The notes beneath the pieces were generated by a model. It was not told the origin of the DNA. It made no database searches and was given only the letters and a program-made list of their open reading frames with translations. Shown in pieces: positions 1-7,258 of a stretch of 22,181 nucleotides of DNA. Within the stretch, counting starts at the first letter, position 1; every line of letters starts with the position of its first letter. A program made the translations under genes and the position numbers. Source of the stretch: Bacteroidales bacterium UBA1751 (lineage in GTDB: Bacteria; Bacteroidota; Bacteroidia; Bacteroidales; UBA932); contig DCHN01000076.1 in NCBI GenBank assembly GCA_002315995.1, positions 29,919 to 52,099 of the forward strand, given 5' to 3'.

Positions 1-45
1 AAAATCATACAAGGCTGCAGGAAAAATGATACTAATGAAACAAGA

Positions 46-966
46 TTATGACAAAATGGTAAGACACTCCTTGAGAGAATCCTCCCACTGAGGAACTTCT
101 ACACCAAAACGTGCCATGATTCTGCTCTTGTCGAGAACAGAATAAGGAGGCCTTACAACCTTGCTCGGGAACTCTGCAGAGGTGCATGGCAGAACCCTGC
201 ATTTGTGGCTCGCCAGCTCATTTATCTTTGATGCAAAATCAAACCATGAAATGGATCCCATATTGGAGTAGTGGAAAACCTCTGTGCCGGTTTTGAATGT
301 GTCAGGCTTTAAGGAGTAGTTTTCCAATACCTTGAAAATGGTTTTAGCCAGATCAAATGCATATGTTGGAGTTCCTATTTGGTCATTCACAACCTTTATT
401 TCCTCTTTTGTGGAGGTGAGATTGAGCATAGTCTTCACAAAGTTCTTTCCGTACGGACTATAAAGCCAGGCCGTTCTGATTATTATACCTCTGCATCCGC
501 TCTCCTGAATAAGTTTCTCCCCTTCAAGTTTTGTAAGACCATATACTCCGGTTGGAGCGGCAGGCATATCTTCATTTGCCGGAGAATCCATAAAGTTTCC
601 TCCAAAGACATAATCGGTTGAAATATGAATGAAAAGAGCATTATGCTTTTCACATGAACGGGCCATGTAGCCTACAGCAGTGGCATTGAGCCTCCTGCAA
701 AGTTCCAGGTTATCTTCAGCCGCATCAACATTGGTCCAGGCCGCGCAATTCACAACGGCATCTATGGCCCTGTTGGATATAAAGGAATCAACTGCGTCAG
801 CGTCAGTAATATCGAGCCGCTCAATACGCACACCGCCGTCACAGGCAGAATCTGCTGTATCAAAACCAACTGCATCTGTGAAATGGAATCTGTGTGATGA
901 GTCTGCAGCAAGCACCTTCATACAATTTCCAAGTTGCCCATTGGCACCAGTAACAAGAATATTCAT
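46..966 (-). CDS. rfbD: dTDP-4-dehydrorhamnose reductase (RmlD)
   Basis: This enzyme catalyses the last step of dTDP-L-rhamnose synthesis, the NAD(P)H-dependent reduction of dTDP-4-keto-L-rhamnose in the cytosol, feeding surface polysaccharide. Seen: an N-terminal Rossmann motif GANGQLG (residues 7-13), the STDYVFGG block (116-123), and the short-chain dehydrogenase pair Tyr142/Lys146 in VYGLTKLEGE. The open frame extends to 1014, but the ATG at 966 places the Rossmann strand MNILVTG at the N-terminus as in the family, so I start there (306 aa, normal length). A hydrophilic stretch of about 15 residues around 34-49 (GFDTADSACDGGVR) looks inserted before the LDITD motif. No other rml genes are in the window. 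A good Bacteroidota promoter lies just upstream. Family call is secure. Confidence 0.93.
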   Translation of the reverse strand: MNILVTGANGQLGNCMKVLAADSSHRFHFTDAVGFDTADSACDGGVRIERLDITDADAVDSFISNRAIDAVVNCAAWTNVDAAEDNLELCRRLNATAVGYMARSCEKHNALFIHISTDYVFGGNFMDSPANEDMPAAPTGVYGLTKLEGEKLIQESGCRGIIIRTAWLYSPYGKNFVKTMLNLTSTKEEIKVVNDQIGTPTYAFDLAKTIFKVLENYSLKPDTFKTGTEVFHYSNMGSISWFDFASKINELASHKCRVLPCTSAEFPSKVVRPPYSVLDKSRIMARFGVEVPQWEDSLKECLTILS

Positions 967-987
967 AAATAATCGACTTAGAAATTG

Positions 988-1018
988 CAAAAATACGCAT
1001 TGTAACAAACTCAATCAA
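988..1018 (-). promoter_or_regulatory. Promoter of rfbD
   Basis: On the minus strand, TTG (1016-1018) is followed by a 20-bp spacer and TATTTTTG (988-995), matching the Bacteroidota TAnnTTTG consensus. Transcription would start about 15 bases before the ATG at 966. Pattern match only. Confidence 0.6.
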
Positions 1019-1030
1019 GCAAGCATTTCA

Positions 1031-1038
1031 TATATTTG
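1031..1038 (+). promoter_or_regulatory. Candidate -7 box of the lipoprotein gene
   Basis: TATATTTG matches TAnnTTTG and lies 25 bases before the ATG at 1063. The nearest upstream TTG (1000-1002) is 28 bp away, longer than the usual 19-22, so only the -7 half is convincing. Confidence 0.4.
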
Positions 1039-1062
1039 CTCTCTGAAACCAAAAATCACTTT

Positions 1063-1884
1063 ATGAAGCGAACTCTTCTTTATGTTGCCACTGCAACAAT
1101 TTGCCTTGCAACAATGCTATCGTGCAAGAATAAAACCAATGAACTTACACAGGAACAGGTTCAAGAGCAGAAACTGGCAGTGGCCGATTCCGTACTATCT
1201 CTTATAGATACGCTTGAGATTGAATTTGTAAATAAATCAGATAACGGCTTCAGAGTTTCCGACCTGTTTGCTTTGACCGATGCAGAGAAGTTGGTAAAAC
1301 CGGATTATCTCCTTGACCCCTCTGCAGCAAATACCCTCTTTACAAGAAGACAGAAAATTAATGCCCTGGCCTACTACACATTGGAGTATGGTATCAGAGA
1401 GGCATACGGTATGCCTCTTGACGATGTAAACAAGGCTATAACAAAACTCTCAGTAGATGTGGATGTTCCAATAGACCTTGACTATTTGCGCAGTGACGCT
1501 GCAGAATCACTCAAAGTCCAAAGGGTATATGAAATGTGCAGGGAGAAGGGAGATATTGCAGCCTTCTGGCAATACCAATGTGCCTTTATTTTCCACACAG
1601 ACTATATCATTGCATGCAATCCAAAACTGTATATTCCAAAAATATCAGAAGAGGGGTTGCAACAATTCAATCACAGGCTTGAATATGTTACCAATGCCGC
1701 AACTGCCCTCGCACCTTACGATAAAGATATGGAATCTTTGCTATTGGAGATAAAGTCGTGGGATTTGCTGGTAGATGAAACCGAATGGGATGAAGCCTTT
1801 GCCAGTGACATATCAACAGCACAATTCTACATAAAGAACAAGAAGGCCATTATTGAGAGGCGCAACAGAATGATTGAGGAATAA
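1063..1884 (+). CDS. Putative lipoprotein of unknown function
   Basis: I do not recognise the family. The protein (273 aa from the ATG at 1063) begins with a lipoprotein signal: MKR, a hydrophobic stretch, then a lipobox-like MLSC with Cys21 as the likely lipidated residue. The frame is open from 1036, but only the 1063 start puts the signal sequence at the N-terminus. The mature part is acidic and probably largely helical, with no recognisable catalytic motif, no transmembrane segment after the signal, and no acidic surface-export signal directly after Cys21 (CKNKTNE follows). It diverges from rfbD and converges on thiD with only 16 bases between the stop codons. Likely anchored to the envelope; role unknown. 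Confidence 0.8.
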   Translation: MKRTLLYVATATICLATMLSCKNKTNELTQEQVQEQKLAVADSVLSLIDTLEIEFVNKSDNGFRVSDLFALTDAEKLVKPDYLLDPSAANTLFTRRQKINALAYYTLEYGIREAYGMPLDDVNKAITKLSVDVDVPIDLDYLRSDAAESLKVQRVYEMCREKGDIAAFWQYQCAFIFHTDYIIACNPKLYIPKISEEGLQQFNHRLEYVTNAATALAPYDKDMESLLLEIKSWDLLVDETEWDEAFASDISTAQFYIKNKKAIIERRNRMIEE

Positions 1885-1900
1885 GAGCCACAAACGCTGT

Positions 1901-2857
1901 TCAGTGCAGATTCCAGAAGTGATCAACCGGGCCGTGTCCGTGACCTATCCGGTATTTTGCTCCGGAAGCAATTGCATTTGCAATGTACTCCTTTGCTTTT
2001 CGCGCCGCCATATCAAGTGAAAGGCCCTGAGCCAAATACGATGCAAAAGCCGATGAGAGCGTACAGCCCGTTCCGTGGGTATTATTTGTTTTGATACACT
2101 GCGATGGCAACTCGATTGACTTCTCCACCACTGCATTGTAGAAAATATCCGTAAGGAGCATCACTCCATTCAGGAAATCACTTTCCGAGCTCTCCGCAAT
2201 TTCCGCAGAAACGGATGAAGCTCCTTTTGCAGAATCCGAACCAGATTTCCTATCCTGCGCATCCAATGCAATGTGACCGGCCTTCATAAGAACTGAAACC
2301 TTATGTGAAGCGGTGGAGAACCTCTCCGAAAGTTCAACAGCCATCTCCCTCAAAGCCTGCACCTGTGCATCCTCATACATCATTCCGCACCCCGCCGATA
2401 GTTGTATCTTGTGCCCGGCAAGTATCTCTGCCTCAGGAATATTCGGAGTAATGACCGACGCCATTGGAATAAGTTCACTAACAAGGGTATCTACAGCACT
2501 CTCCTCTATGAGCCTGTGGCCGCTGGTTGAAACCATTACCGGATCGAGGACGATATTATGCACACTGTATTTGACAAGCATCTCCTTTATTCCAATAATG
2601 AGCTCGGAGCTATGAAGCATGCCTATTTTAACGGCATCGGCACCGATATCTGAAAGAACTGCATCAATCTGTCCTTTGACTATGTCAACCGGAACAGGAG
2701 AAACCGCCCTGACGCCAACAGTATTCTGAACGGTTACAGCAGTAATGGCACTGGCGGCATAACTGCCGGTTGCACTTATTGCCTTGATATCTGCCTGGAT
2801 GCCGGCCCCACCAACGGAGTCGCTTCCCGCAATAGTTAGAACTATAGGATATCTCAT
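1901..2857 (-). CDS. thiD: Hydroxymethylpyrimidine/phosphomethylpyrimidine kinase (ThiD)
   Basis: ThiD phosphorylates hydroxymethylpyrimidine (HMP) twice to HMP diphosphate, the pyrimidine substrate of ThiE. Seen: the ribokinase-like N-terminus AGSDSVGGAGIQAD (residues 10-23), LDPVMVSTSG (104-113), TPNIPEAE (137-144), and the HGTGCTLSSA anion-hole/active-site block with Cys265. At 318 aa it is longer than the usual roughly 260-270; the excess is mainly a Ser/Lys/Asp/Glu-rich segment at residues 201-227 (DNA about 2177-2257) between the MKAGH and LLTDIFYN motifs, probably a surface loop. It is the last gene of the riboswitch-controlled operon, 33 bases after the thiE-thiL fusion, with no promoter visible in the gap. 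Family call is secure. Confidence 0.95.
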   Translation of the reverse strand: MRYPIVLTIAGSDSVGGAGIQADIKAISATGSYAASAITAVTVQNTVGVRAVSPVPVDIVKGQIDAVLSDIGADAVKIGMLHSSELIIGIKEMLVKYSVHNIVLDPVMVSTSGHRLIEESAVDTLVSELIPMASVITPNIPEAEILAGHKIQLSAGCGMMYEDAQVQALREMAVELSERFSTASHKVSVLMKAGHIALDAQDRKSGSDSAKGASSVSAEIAESSESDFLNGVMLLTDIFYNAVVEKSIELPSQCIKTNNTHGTGCTLSSAFASYLAQGLSLDMAARKAKEYIANAIASGAKYRIGHGHGPVDHFWNLH

Positions 2858-2890
2858 ATTTGAAATTTTATGTTCGGGTTAAGAATCTGT

Positions 2891-4639
2891 TTAAAAATGG
2901 CTGAAGCCTGAATAATCTCTATTGCTGCCGCACCACTCTATATCAACGCCGGAAGCAGTGGCCTCATTCTCACACACTCTTCCAATAACGTGATGCTCCA
3001 AATCTATTTCAGCATCCGGCCTGCAGGTAAAGAGAAGTTCATAATCCTCTCCACCAGCCACTGCAAGTTCAACAGGATCCCAACCGAACTCAACACATAC
3101 CGATTTCATTTGCGATGATACAGGAATTCTCTCAACATCAACAACAGCCTTCAGATTTGTTCCGCTTTTGCGTGAAGACTCCTCCAGAATATGCTTCAAG
3201 TCGGAAGCAATGCCATCTGAAATATCCATCATGGCACCAATACCTTTTGTTGAGGCAAGAGCAAGGCCCTCATTAATCCTTGGCTCGGGCAGGTAGTGCT
3301 TTCTCAAAAGATACTTCTCGTTTTCACCACTTTGGCAGCCACTTTCAGCAGTTCTCCTTTCAAGAAGTATTTTTAGGCCTGCGGCACTGTTGCCAAGAGG
3401 ACCGGTAACACAAACAAGGTCTCCCGGAAGGGCACCGGAGCGAAGAACGGCACACGAGCCGAAGCCTGGAAGATGAGTGTATGTGGCACCCACAATGTCT
3501 GATGACACTGAGGCAGTTTCTCCAAGAATGGTGACATTAATGCAAAACTTGTCCGGTGACGATGTGGTATCGCCGCCAAGCAGAGCCACTCCATATTTAT
3601 CAGATATATCCCTGTATCCGCGCAGGAACTCATCCATCCACTTATTACCCTTTTTATGGATTCTGGAAGGAACTGCAATTGAAAGAAATGTTGCAACAGG
3701 TTTTCCTCCCATTCCGGCAATGTCACTTATATTAACAGCAGCAGATTTCCATCCCAACTGAAATGGAGTAATTCCTAAAGGCGAATCATCATCAAGAATG
3801 AAATGCACTCCCTCTACCAGCAAATCGCAACTTACAAGAGTTTGTTTCCCAGATACCTGAGGAATAATTGCACAGTCATCACCTATGCCGAGCATTCCCT
3901 GCGGAGTTGGAAAAGCGTTTTTGATTTTGTTGATAAGTGAGAATTCTCCAAAATTTTCAGTAGATTCACCCTGGAGGATATTAGTTACGTGACTACTCTT
4001 ATCAGCTGCAGAGTTGACCTCCTTCAATATTTCGGCAGATGCATCACACGGGGACTCTGCGGCAACAATTGCGCTTACAACTGCAATACCATCAGCTCCT
4101 TGTTCAATTACAGACCGCGCAGTTTTAATATTCATTCCTCCAATTCCAACAGTAGGATGTAAAGAAACTTCCACCGCCGTGCGCAGACCATCAAGTCCAA
4201 ATGGAGAAGAGGTATCAGTTTTTGTAGGTGTAGAGAAAACAGGTGATATTCCAATATAGTCAACATCAAGTTCATTGGCAGCAGCAACCTGCTCCATATT
4301 CTCAACAGAGAGTCCAATAATCTTGTTGGGACCAAGAATCTTCCTTGCAATATGATATGGCATATCGCTCTGCCCTATATGAACGCCATCTGCATCAATT
4401 GCAAGTGCAACATCTACGCGGTCGTTTACAATGAGCGGAACACCGTATGGTTTAAGAAGATTCTTCAATCTATTTCCATACTCTATAAATTCCTTTGTAT
4501 CAAGATGTTTTTCACGCAACTGTACCATTGTAACGCCACCTTTCACCGCCTGCTCAACCATCTCCTCCATGCTCCTTCCAGAAGGAAGAAGATCACGGTC
4601 TGTAACAAGATAAAGTCTCAAACACTCACTATTCATCAT
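2891..4639 (-). CDS. thiE-thiL: Bifunctional thiamin-phosphate synthase / thiamin-monophosphate kinase (ThiE-ThiL fusion)
   Basis: Two complete enzymes in one 582-aa frame. Residues 1-207 are ThiE, a TIM barrel that joins HMP diphosphate and thiazole phosphate to thiamin phosphate: QLREK (40-44), VND (71-73), GVHIGQ (85-90), PVFSTPTKT (133-141), GGMN (167-170), VVSAI (187-191). After a polar linker (about 208-230), residues 231-582 are ThiL, the AIR-synthase-like kinase that makes thiamin diphosphate: GIGDDCA (251-257), CDLLVEGVHF (271-280), NISDIAGMGGKP (303-314), then GGDTT, MDISDGIASDL and AGGEDYELLF. All main motifs of both halves are present, so both activities are expected. ThiL also has a short extra loop (THLPGFGSC) before RSGALPGD. 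ATG at 4639 is preferred over a TTG at 4642; ATG at 4636 is also possible. It lies 17 bases after thiM. Confidence 0.94.
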   Translation of the reverse strand: MMNSECLRLYLVTDRDLLPSGRSMEEMVEQAVKGGVTMVQLREKHLDTKEFIEYGNRLKNLLKPYGVPLIVNDRVDVALAIDADGVHIGQSDMPYHIARKILGPNKIIGLSVENMEQVAAANELDVDYIGISPVFSTPTKTDTSSPFGLDGLRTAVEVSLHPTVGIGGMNIKTARSVIEQGADGIAVVSAIVAAESPCDASAEILKEVNSAADKSSHVTNILQGESTENFGEFSLINKIKNAFPTPQGMLGIGDDCAIIPQVSGKQTLVSCDLLVEGVHFILDDDSPLGITPFQLGWKSAAVNISDIAGMGGKPVATFLSIAVPSRIHKKGNKWMDEFLRGYRDISDKYGVALLGGDTTSSPDKFCINVTILGETASVSSDIVGATYTHLPGFGSCAVLRSGALPGDLVCVTGPLGNSAAGLKILLERRTAESGCQSGENEKYLLRKHYLPEPRINEGLALASTKGIGAMMDISDGIASDLKHILEESSRKSGTNLKAVVDVERIPVSSQMKSVCVEFGWDPVELAVAGGEDYELLFTCRPDAEIDLEHHVIGRVCENEATASGVDIEWCGSNRDYSGFSHF

Positions 4640-4656
4640 CAAATTTCCTATACTTT

Positions 4657-5517
4657 TTAAAGCAAACTGTATTTTAATCTATCGGCCAGGTTGGCAGCTG
4701 ACACGGTTGAGAGCACATCAAGAAAATGCATTTGGAAGGTGCCGGTTCCCCCTCCTGATGCAATGGTTCTTTCATGCGCCATTTCACCGGCAGTCCCCAT
4801 AAGAGCCATAGCACTAGCTGCGGCCTCAAGTGCTTCTCCTTCAGCTGTTACAGCAAGAAAGGCAGCGGTAATTGCACTGGCCGTGCAGCCCATTGCTGTA
4901 ATCTTAGGCATGAACAGACTCCCGTTTTCAATTGAAATGGTGCTGGTACCATTGGTTATGTAATCTGTCTCACCGCTCACAGATACAATGGAACCTGTAA
5001 CCCTTGCAAGCGCTTTTGCCTGTTCTATTACTTCTCCACTTGAAATAGTAGAGTCAACGCCCTTGCCAAGAGAGTCGCATCCTTCTTGATTATTGCCGCC
5101 GGCTATTAAGTAATTATGCCCGTATAGTGAAAGGACCTCAGATGCATTTGCACGAATCACAGATGGAGAGTATGAACGTATGAGGTCAACCGCAGTATTG
5201 CTTCTGATGCTGCTTGCTCCTGCTCCTACAGGGTCCAGTACCCAAGGAATATTGTTGCACTGGGCTTGCTCAGCGGCAGTGAACATAGCATCAACCATAT
5301 ACCTTTCAATACAGCCGATGTTCATGACCAATGATGATGAAATTGAAGATATCTCTGCCATCTCCTCCTTTTCAAATGACATTAGAGGAGTGGCACCAAT
5401 TGCAAGAAGTGCATTGGCACTAGGATTCATTGCAACATAATTGGTAATGTTGTGTACAAGAGGATTACGCTCCCTTATAGCATTAACAGCTACAGTAAAA
5501 GATTCTCTACTGAACAT
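4657..5517 (-). CDS. thiM: Hydroxyethylthiazole kinase (ThiM)
   Basis: ThiM phosphorylates 4-methyl-5-hydroxyethylthiazole, the salvage route to the thiazole half of thiamin. Seen: NPLVHNITNYVAMN near the N-terminus (residues 18-31), PLMSFEKEEM (44-53), LDPVGAGAS (94-102), IRANASEV (121-128), SGETDYI (181-187) and the active-site loop ITAMGCTASAITAAF with Cys211. The 286-aa length is normal to slightly long (typical about 265-275). It is the first gene of the thi operon and directly follows the TPP riboswitch, with the ATG about 26 bases past the aptamer. There is no Shine-Dalgarno sequence, as usual for this phylum. The presence of thiM points to a salvage operon. Confidence 0.95.
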   Translation of the reverse strand: MFSRESFTVAVNAIRERNPLVHNITNYVAMNPSANALLAIGATPLMSFEKEEMAEISSISSSLVMNIGCIERYMVDAMFTAAEQAQCNNIPWVLDPVGAGASSIRSNTAVDLIRSYSPSVIRANASEVLSLYGHNYLIAGGNNQEGCDSLGKGVDSTISSGEVIEQAKALARVTGSIVSVSGETDYITNGTSTISIENGSLFMPKITAMGCTASAITAAFLAVTAEGEALEAAASAMALMGTAGEMAHERTIASGGGTGTFQMHFLDVLSTVSAANLADRLKYSLL

Positions 5518-5543
5518 TGTAATAATATTACTGAATGCAAAGG

Positions 5544-5630
5544 GGGAAGCTCTTCCCTACGTCGGCATTATCCGCATCAGGTTAAAGGGTATAATCTCAG
5601 CCGTCTCCGGCACCCCCAGGCATTGTGAAT
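5544..5630 (-). ncRNA. TPP riboswitch (THI element)
   Basis: Read on the minus strand, the region holds the conserved TPP aptamer elements in order: GGGGTGCC, a short P3 stem GCC...GGC, GGCTGAGA, TATACCC, CCTGAT, GGATAATGCCGACGTAGGGAA. P2 can form by GGGT with ACCC. A possible closing stem pairs AATGC (5') with GCATT (3', within 5532-5540), which would extend the element slightly. Just 3' of the aptamer, GGGAAG and CTTCCC (plus-strand 5544-5557) can form a hairpin that uses conserved aptamer bases, a plausible ligand-free fold. Without a U-tract, control is more likely translational or by mutually exclusive folding than by a simple terminator. It precedes thiM, which fits exactly. Confidence 0.95.
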
Positions 5631-5637
5631 TACGATG

Positions 5638-5668
5638 CAAAAATAGTATTCCCTGCATCAAAAACAAA
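5638..5668 (-). promoter_or_regulatory. Promoter of the thi operon
   Basis: On the minus strand TTTG (5665-5668), a 19-bp spacer and TATTTTTG (5638-5645) match the Bacteroidota consensus fully. The predicted start near 5631 is exactly where the riboswitch RNA should begin. The -33 box lies in the T-tract of the terminator at 5669-5704. Confidence 0.75.
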
Positions 5669-5704
5669 AAACGGCCACAAAAAGGGGTAGTTTTGTGGCC
5701 GTTT
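5665..5704 (-). terminator. Rho-independent terminator of the cyclase-DPP11-amidase-esterase operon
   Basis: A 14-bp perfect stem (arms 5669-5682 and 5691-5704, containing ACGGCCACAAAA) with an 8-base loop. On the minus strand it is followed by a T-rich tract (TTTTTTGTTTTT). It lies 55 bases past the esterase stop codon. The core is shared with two other elements in this window. Confidence 0.8.
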
Positions 5705-5723
5705 GGGGTCTCGGAAGGTGATT

Positions 5724-5753
5724 TGGCCACAAAAAGGGGTAGTTTTGTGACCA
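5724..5753. repeat. Second copy of palindromic repeat
   Basis: Arms 5724-5734 and 5743-5753 with the same 8-base loop as the neighbouring hairpin and one mismatch (C5727 opposite A5750). A 25-base core is identical at 5673-5697 and 5725-5749, a direct repeat with a 52-base period. It has no T-tract on the minus strand, so alone it would be a weak terminator. It begins 5 bases past the esterase stop. Confidence 0.85.
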
Positions 5754-5758
5754 TTTTG

Positions 5759-7252
5759 CTATTCTATTGGAAGTTCAAACGGGAAGAATGGAAGGCCCTC
5801 CACGCTCTTGAGATTGCCAGGAACGAAGTCTCCCCAACCGTACCTCACACACTTCACCTCTTCCGGCTTGTTGCACTTGATTATCATCTTACCACCATGC
5901 TTGAAATCAATTTGAGATACAGGAACAATATCTCCATTTATGTAGCACAATTCAAGGGCAGTTATGCCAACGTAGCGATTAACGCCCTTTTCGCAATTCC
6001 TGAACTCTATACACAAAACAGAATCAGCATTATCGGCATTGCCAGGATTCTCAGCTTTTGCAGCACTCTTCCCTTTCTCAATCTTCTCAACGTACGCCTT
6101 CACCGCCTCGGGTGACTTGCAGGCCAATCTGCTGAAGCCATAGTTGTTGTGAAGGGCAAAGAATGCAAGCCTGTCTCCCACCGCCTTCTTCTGGCATGGA
6201 TGTATATTGTTGATTTCATAATCGTAAACCAGATCATTGGTGCAAACAATATCGCAGTTTGGAATATTTCTTGCCGCAGATAGCTGAGCACGCCTTAGCA
6301 GCTGCGCATCTCCACTATAGAATCCAAGTTCTATGCAGGGCGCTATCTCTACGGTATAGAAAGGCATTTTGCACTCCGTATCACCCCAATCCCTGCGCCA
6401 AATTGCTACCATATCCTCCAATCTCTGTGCGTATGTGGAGTCAGCATGAACATTACTGCATCCCTGATACCAGATGAATCCCTTAGCAGTATATCCATGA
6501 ACAGGCCACATAATACCGTTATAAGAGGTGTAAGGAGCCCAAGGACTCTTTATATTGACATCATTCTCTTCCCACTTTTCGTTAGAGTATTTTCTGATCT
6601 GCTCCTTTGGTATCCAAGCCTCAACCCTTGTAGCACCACGGGCAATAGTAACAATGCCAACAGGTACGTCAAGGGCAGAGTTGAGTTTGAGAGCATAAAA
6701 GAATGCAGTGGCGCTCATATCTGGAATGGTTGAAGCGTCAGCCTTCTGCCAACCGGCAGACTCAGCAACATCATTGAGCGGAGTATAGCTGGGGGTTATA
6801 CCAACAGTGAACATCCTCACCTTGTCATGCATTGGCGCCGCACTCAAGTAATCCAGCGCGTTCTCAACAGGAATATTGGTCCAACCCCTCATTGGCATCT
6901 CCATATTGCTCTGACCTGCCGCTATCCACACCTCACCAATAAGAACATCCTTTATTACAATTGAAGAACCATCACCCACCAGGGATATAGTGTAATTTCT
7001 GTATGACGCCTCCGGCGTTGAAACATTCACACGCCACACACCCGTTGAATCTGTTTCCGCTACATATGATGCAAAATCCCAATCGGTTTTAACATAAATC
7101 TTGGAACCCGGGGTTGCATGCCCCCACACAACCGGCTTGCTCAACTGCTGAAGAACCATACCATTGCTGCACGGCTCTTTCAAGGTTATTTCAGCATAAG
7201 ATGTCAAAGAAAAAAGTGACAGGAAAAGAAGTGAACAAAGAAAATTTTTCAT
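5759..7252 (-). CDS. Sialate O-acetylesterase-like SGNH esterase, secreted
   Basis: SGNH-type carbohydrate esterase of the sialate O-acetylesterase/SASA group, which removes acetyl groups from sialic acid or other glycans. Seen in 497 aa: signal peptide (residues 1-20, ending SYA), a beta domain, the nucleophile block GQSNMEM with Ser115, GATRVEAWIP (206-215), GFIWYQG (258-264) and IHP with His351. Odd: the family WYQGESN is here WYQGCSN (Cys265), and the usual Asp before the catalytic His (NDIHP) is Asn (NNIHP, Asn348-Asn349), so activity or specificity may be altered. A Lys/Ala/Asn/Asp-rich stretch (about 390-410) looks inserted. ATG at 7252 is chosen over a TTG at 7258. It is the last gene of the operon, 6 bases after the amidase gene. 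Confidence 0.85.
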   Translation of the reverse strand: MKNFLCSLLFLSLFSLTSYAEITLKEPCSNGMVLQQLSKPVVWGHATPGSKIYVKTDWDFASYVAETDSTGVWRVNVSTPEASYRNYTISLVGDGSSIVIKDVLIGEVWIAAGQSNMEMPMRGWTNIPVENALDYLSAAPMHDKVRMFTVGITPSYTPLNDVAESAGWQKADASTIPDMSATAFFYALKLNSALDVPVGIVTIARGATRVEAWIPKEQIRKYSNEKWEENDVNIKSPWAPYTSYNGIMWPVHGYTAKGFIWYQGCSNVHADSTYAQRLEDMVAIWRRDWGDTECKMPFYTVEIAPCIELGFYSGDAQLLRRAQLSAARNIPNCDIVCTNDLVYDYEINNIHPCQKKAVGDRLAFFALHNNYGFSRLACKSPEAVKAYVEKIEKGKSAAKAENPGNADNADSVLCIEFRNCEKGVNRYVGITALELCYINGDIVPVSQIDFKHGGKMIIKCNKPEEVKCVRYGWGDFVPGNLKSVEGLPFFPFELPIE

Positions 7253-7258
7253 GATCAA

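Noticed and set aside
1..45. Left-edge sequence downstream of rfbD
   Set aside because: Too short to assign; no hairpin with T-run or start of another gene could be supported.
5669..5753. Tandem hairpins as a CRISPR-like array
   Set aside because: Only two units with a 52-base period, each a palindrome, no spacer diversity and no cas genes in the window.
5441..6115. Plus-strand open frame of 224 codons across the riboswitch and hairpins
   Set aside because: It overlaps thiM, the TPP riboswitch and the esterase gene on the other strand and shows no protein-family features; a shadow frame.
7250..7258. TTG start for the acetylesterase at 7258, and likewise TTG at 4642 for the ThiE-ThiL gene
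   Set aside because: An ATG follows within one or two codons in each case and gives the normal N-terminus.
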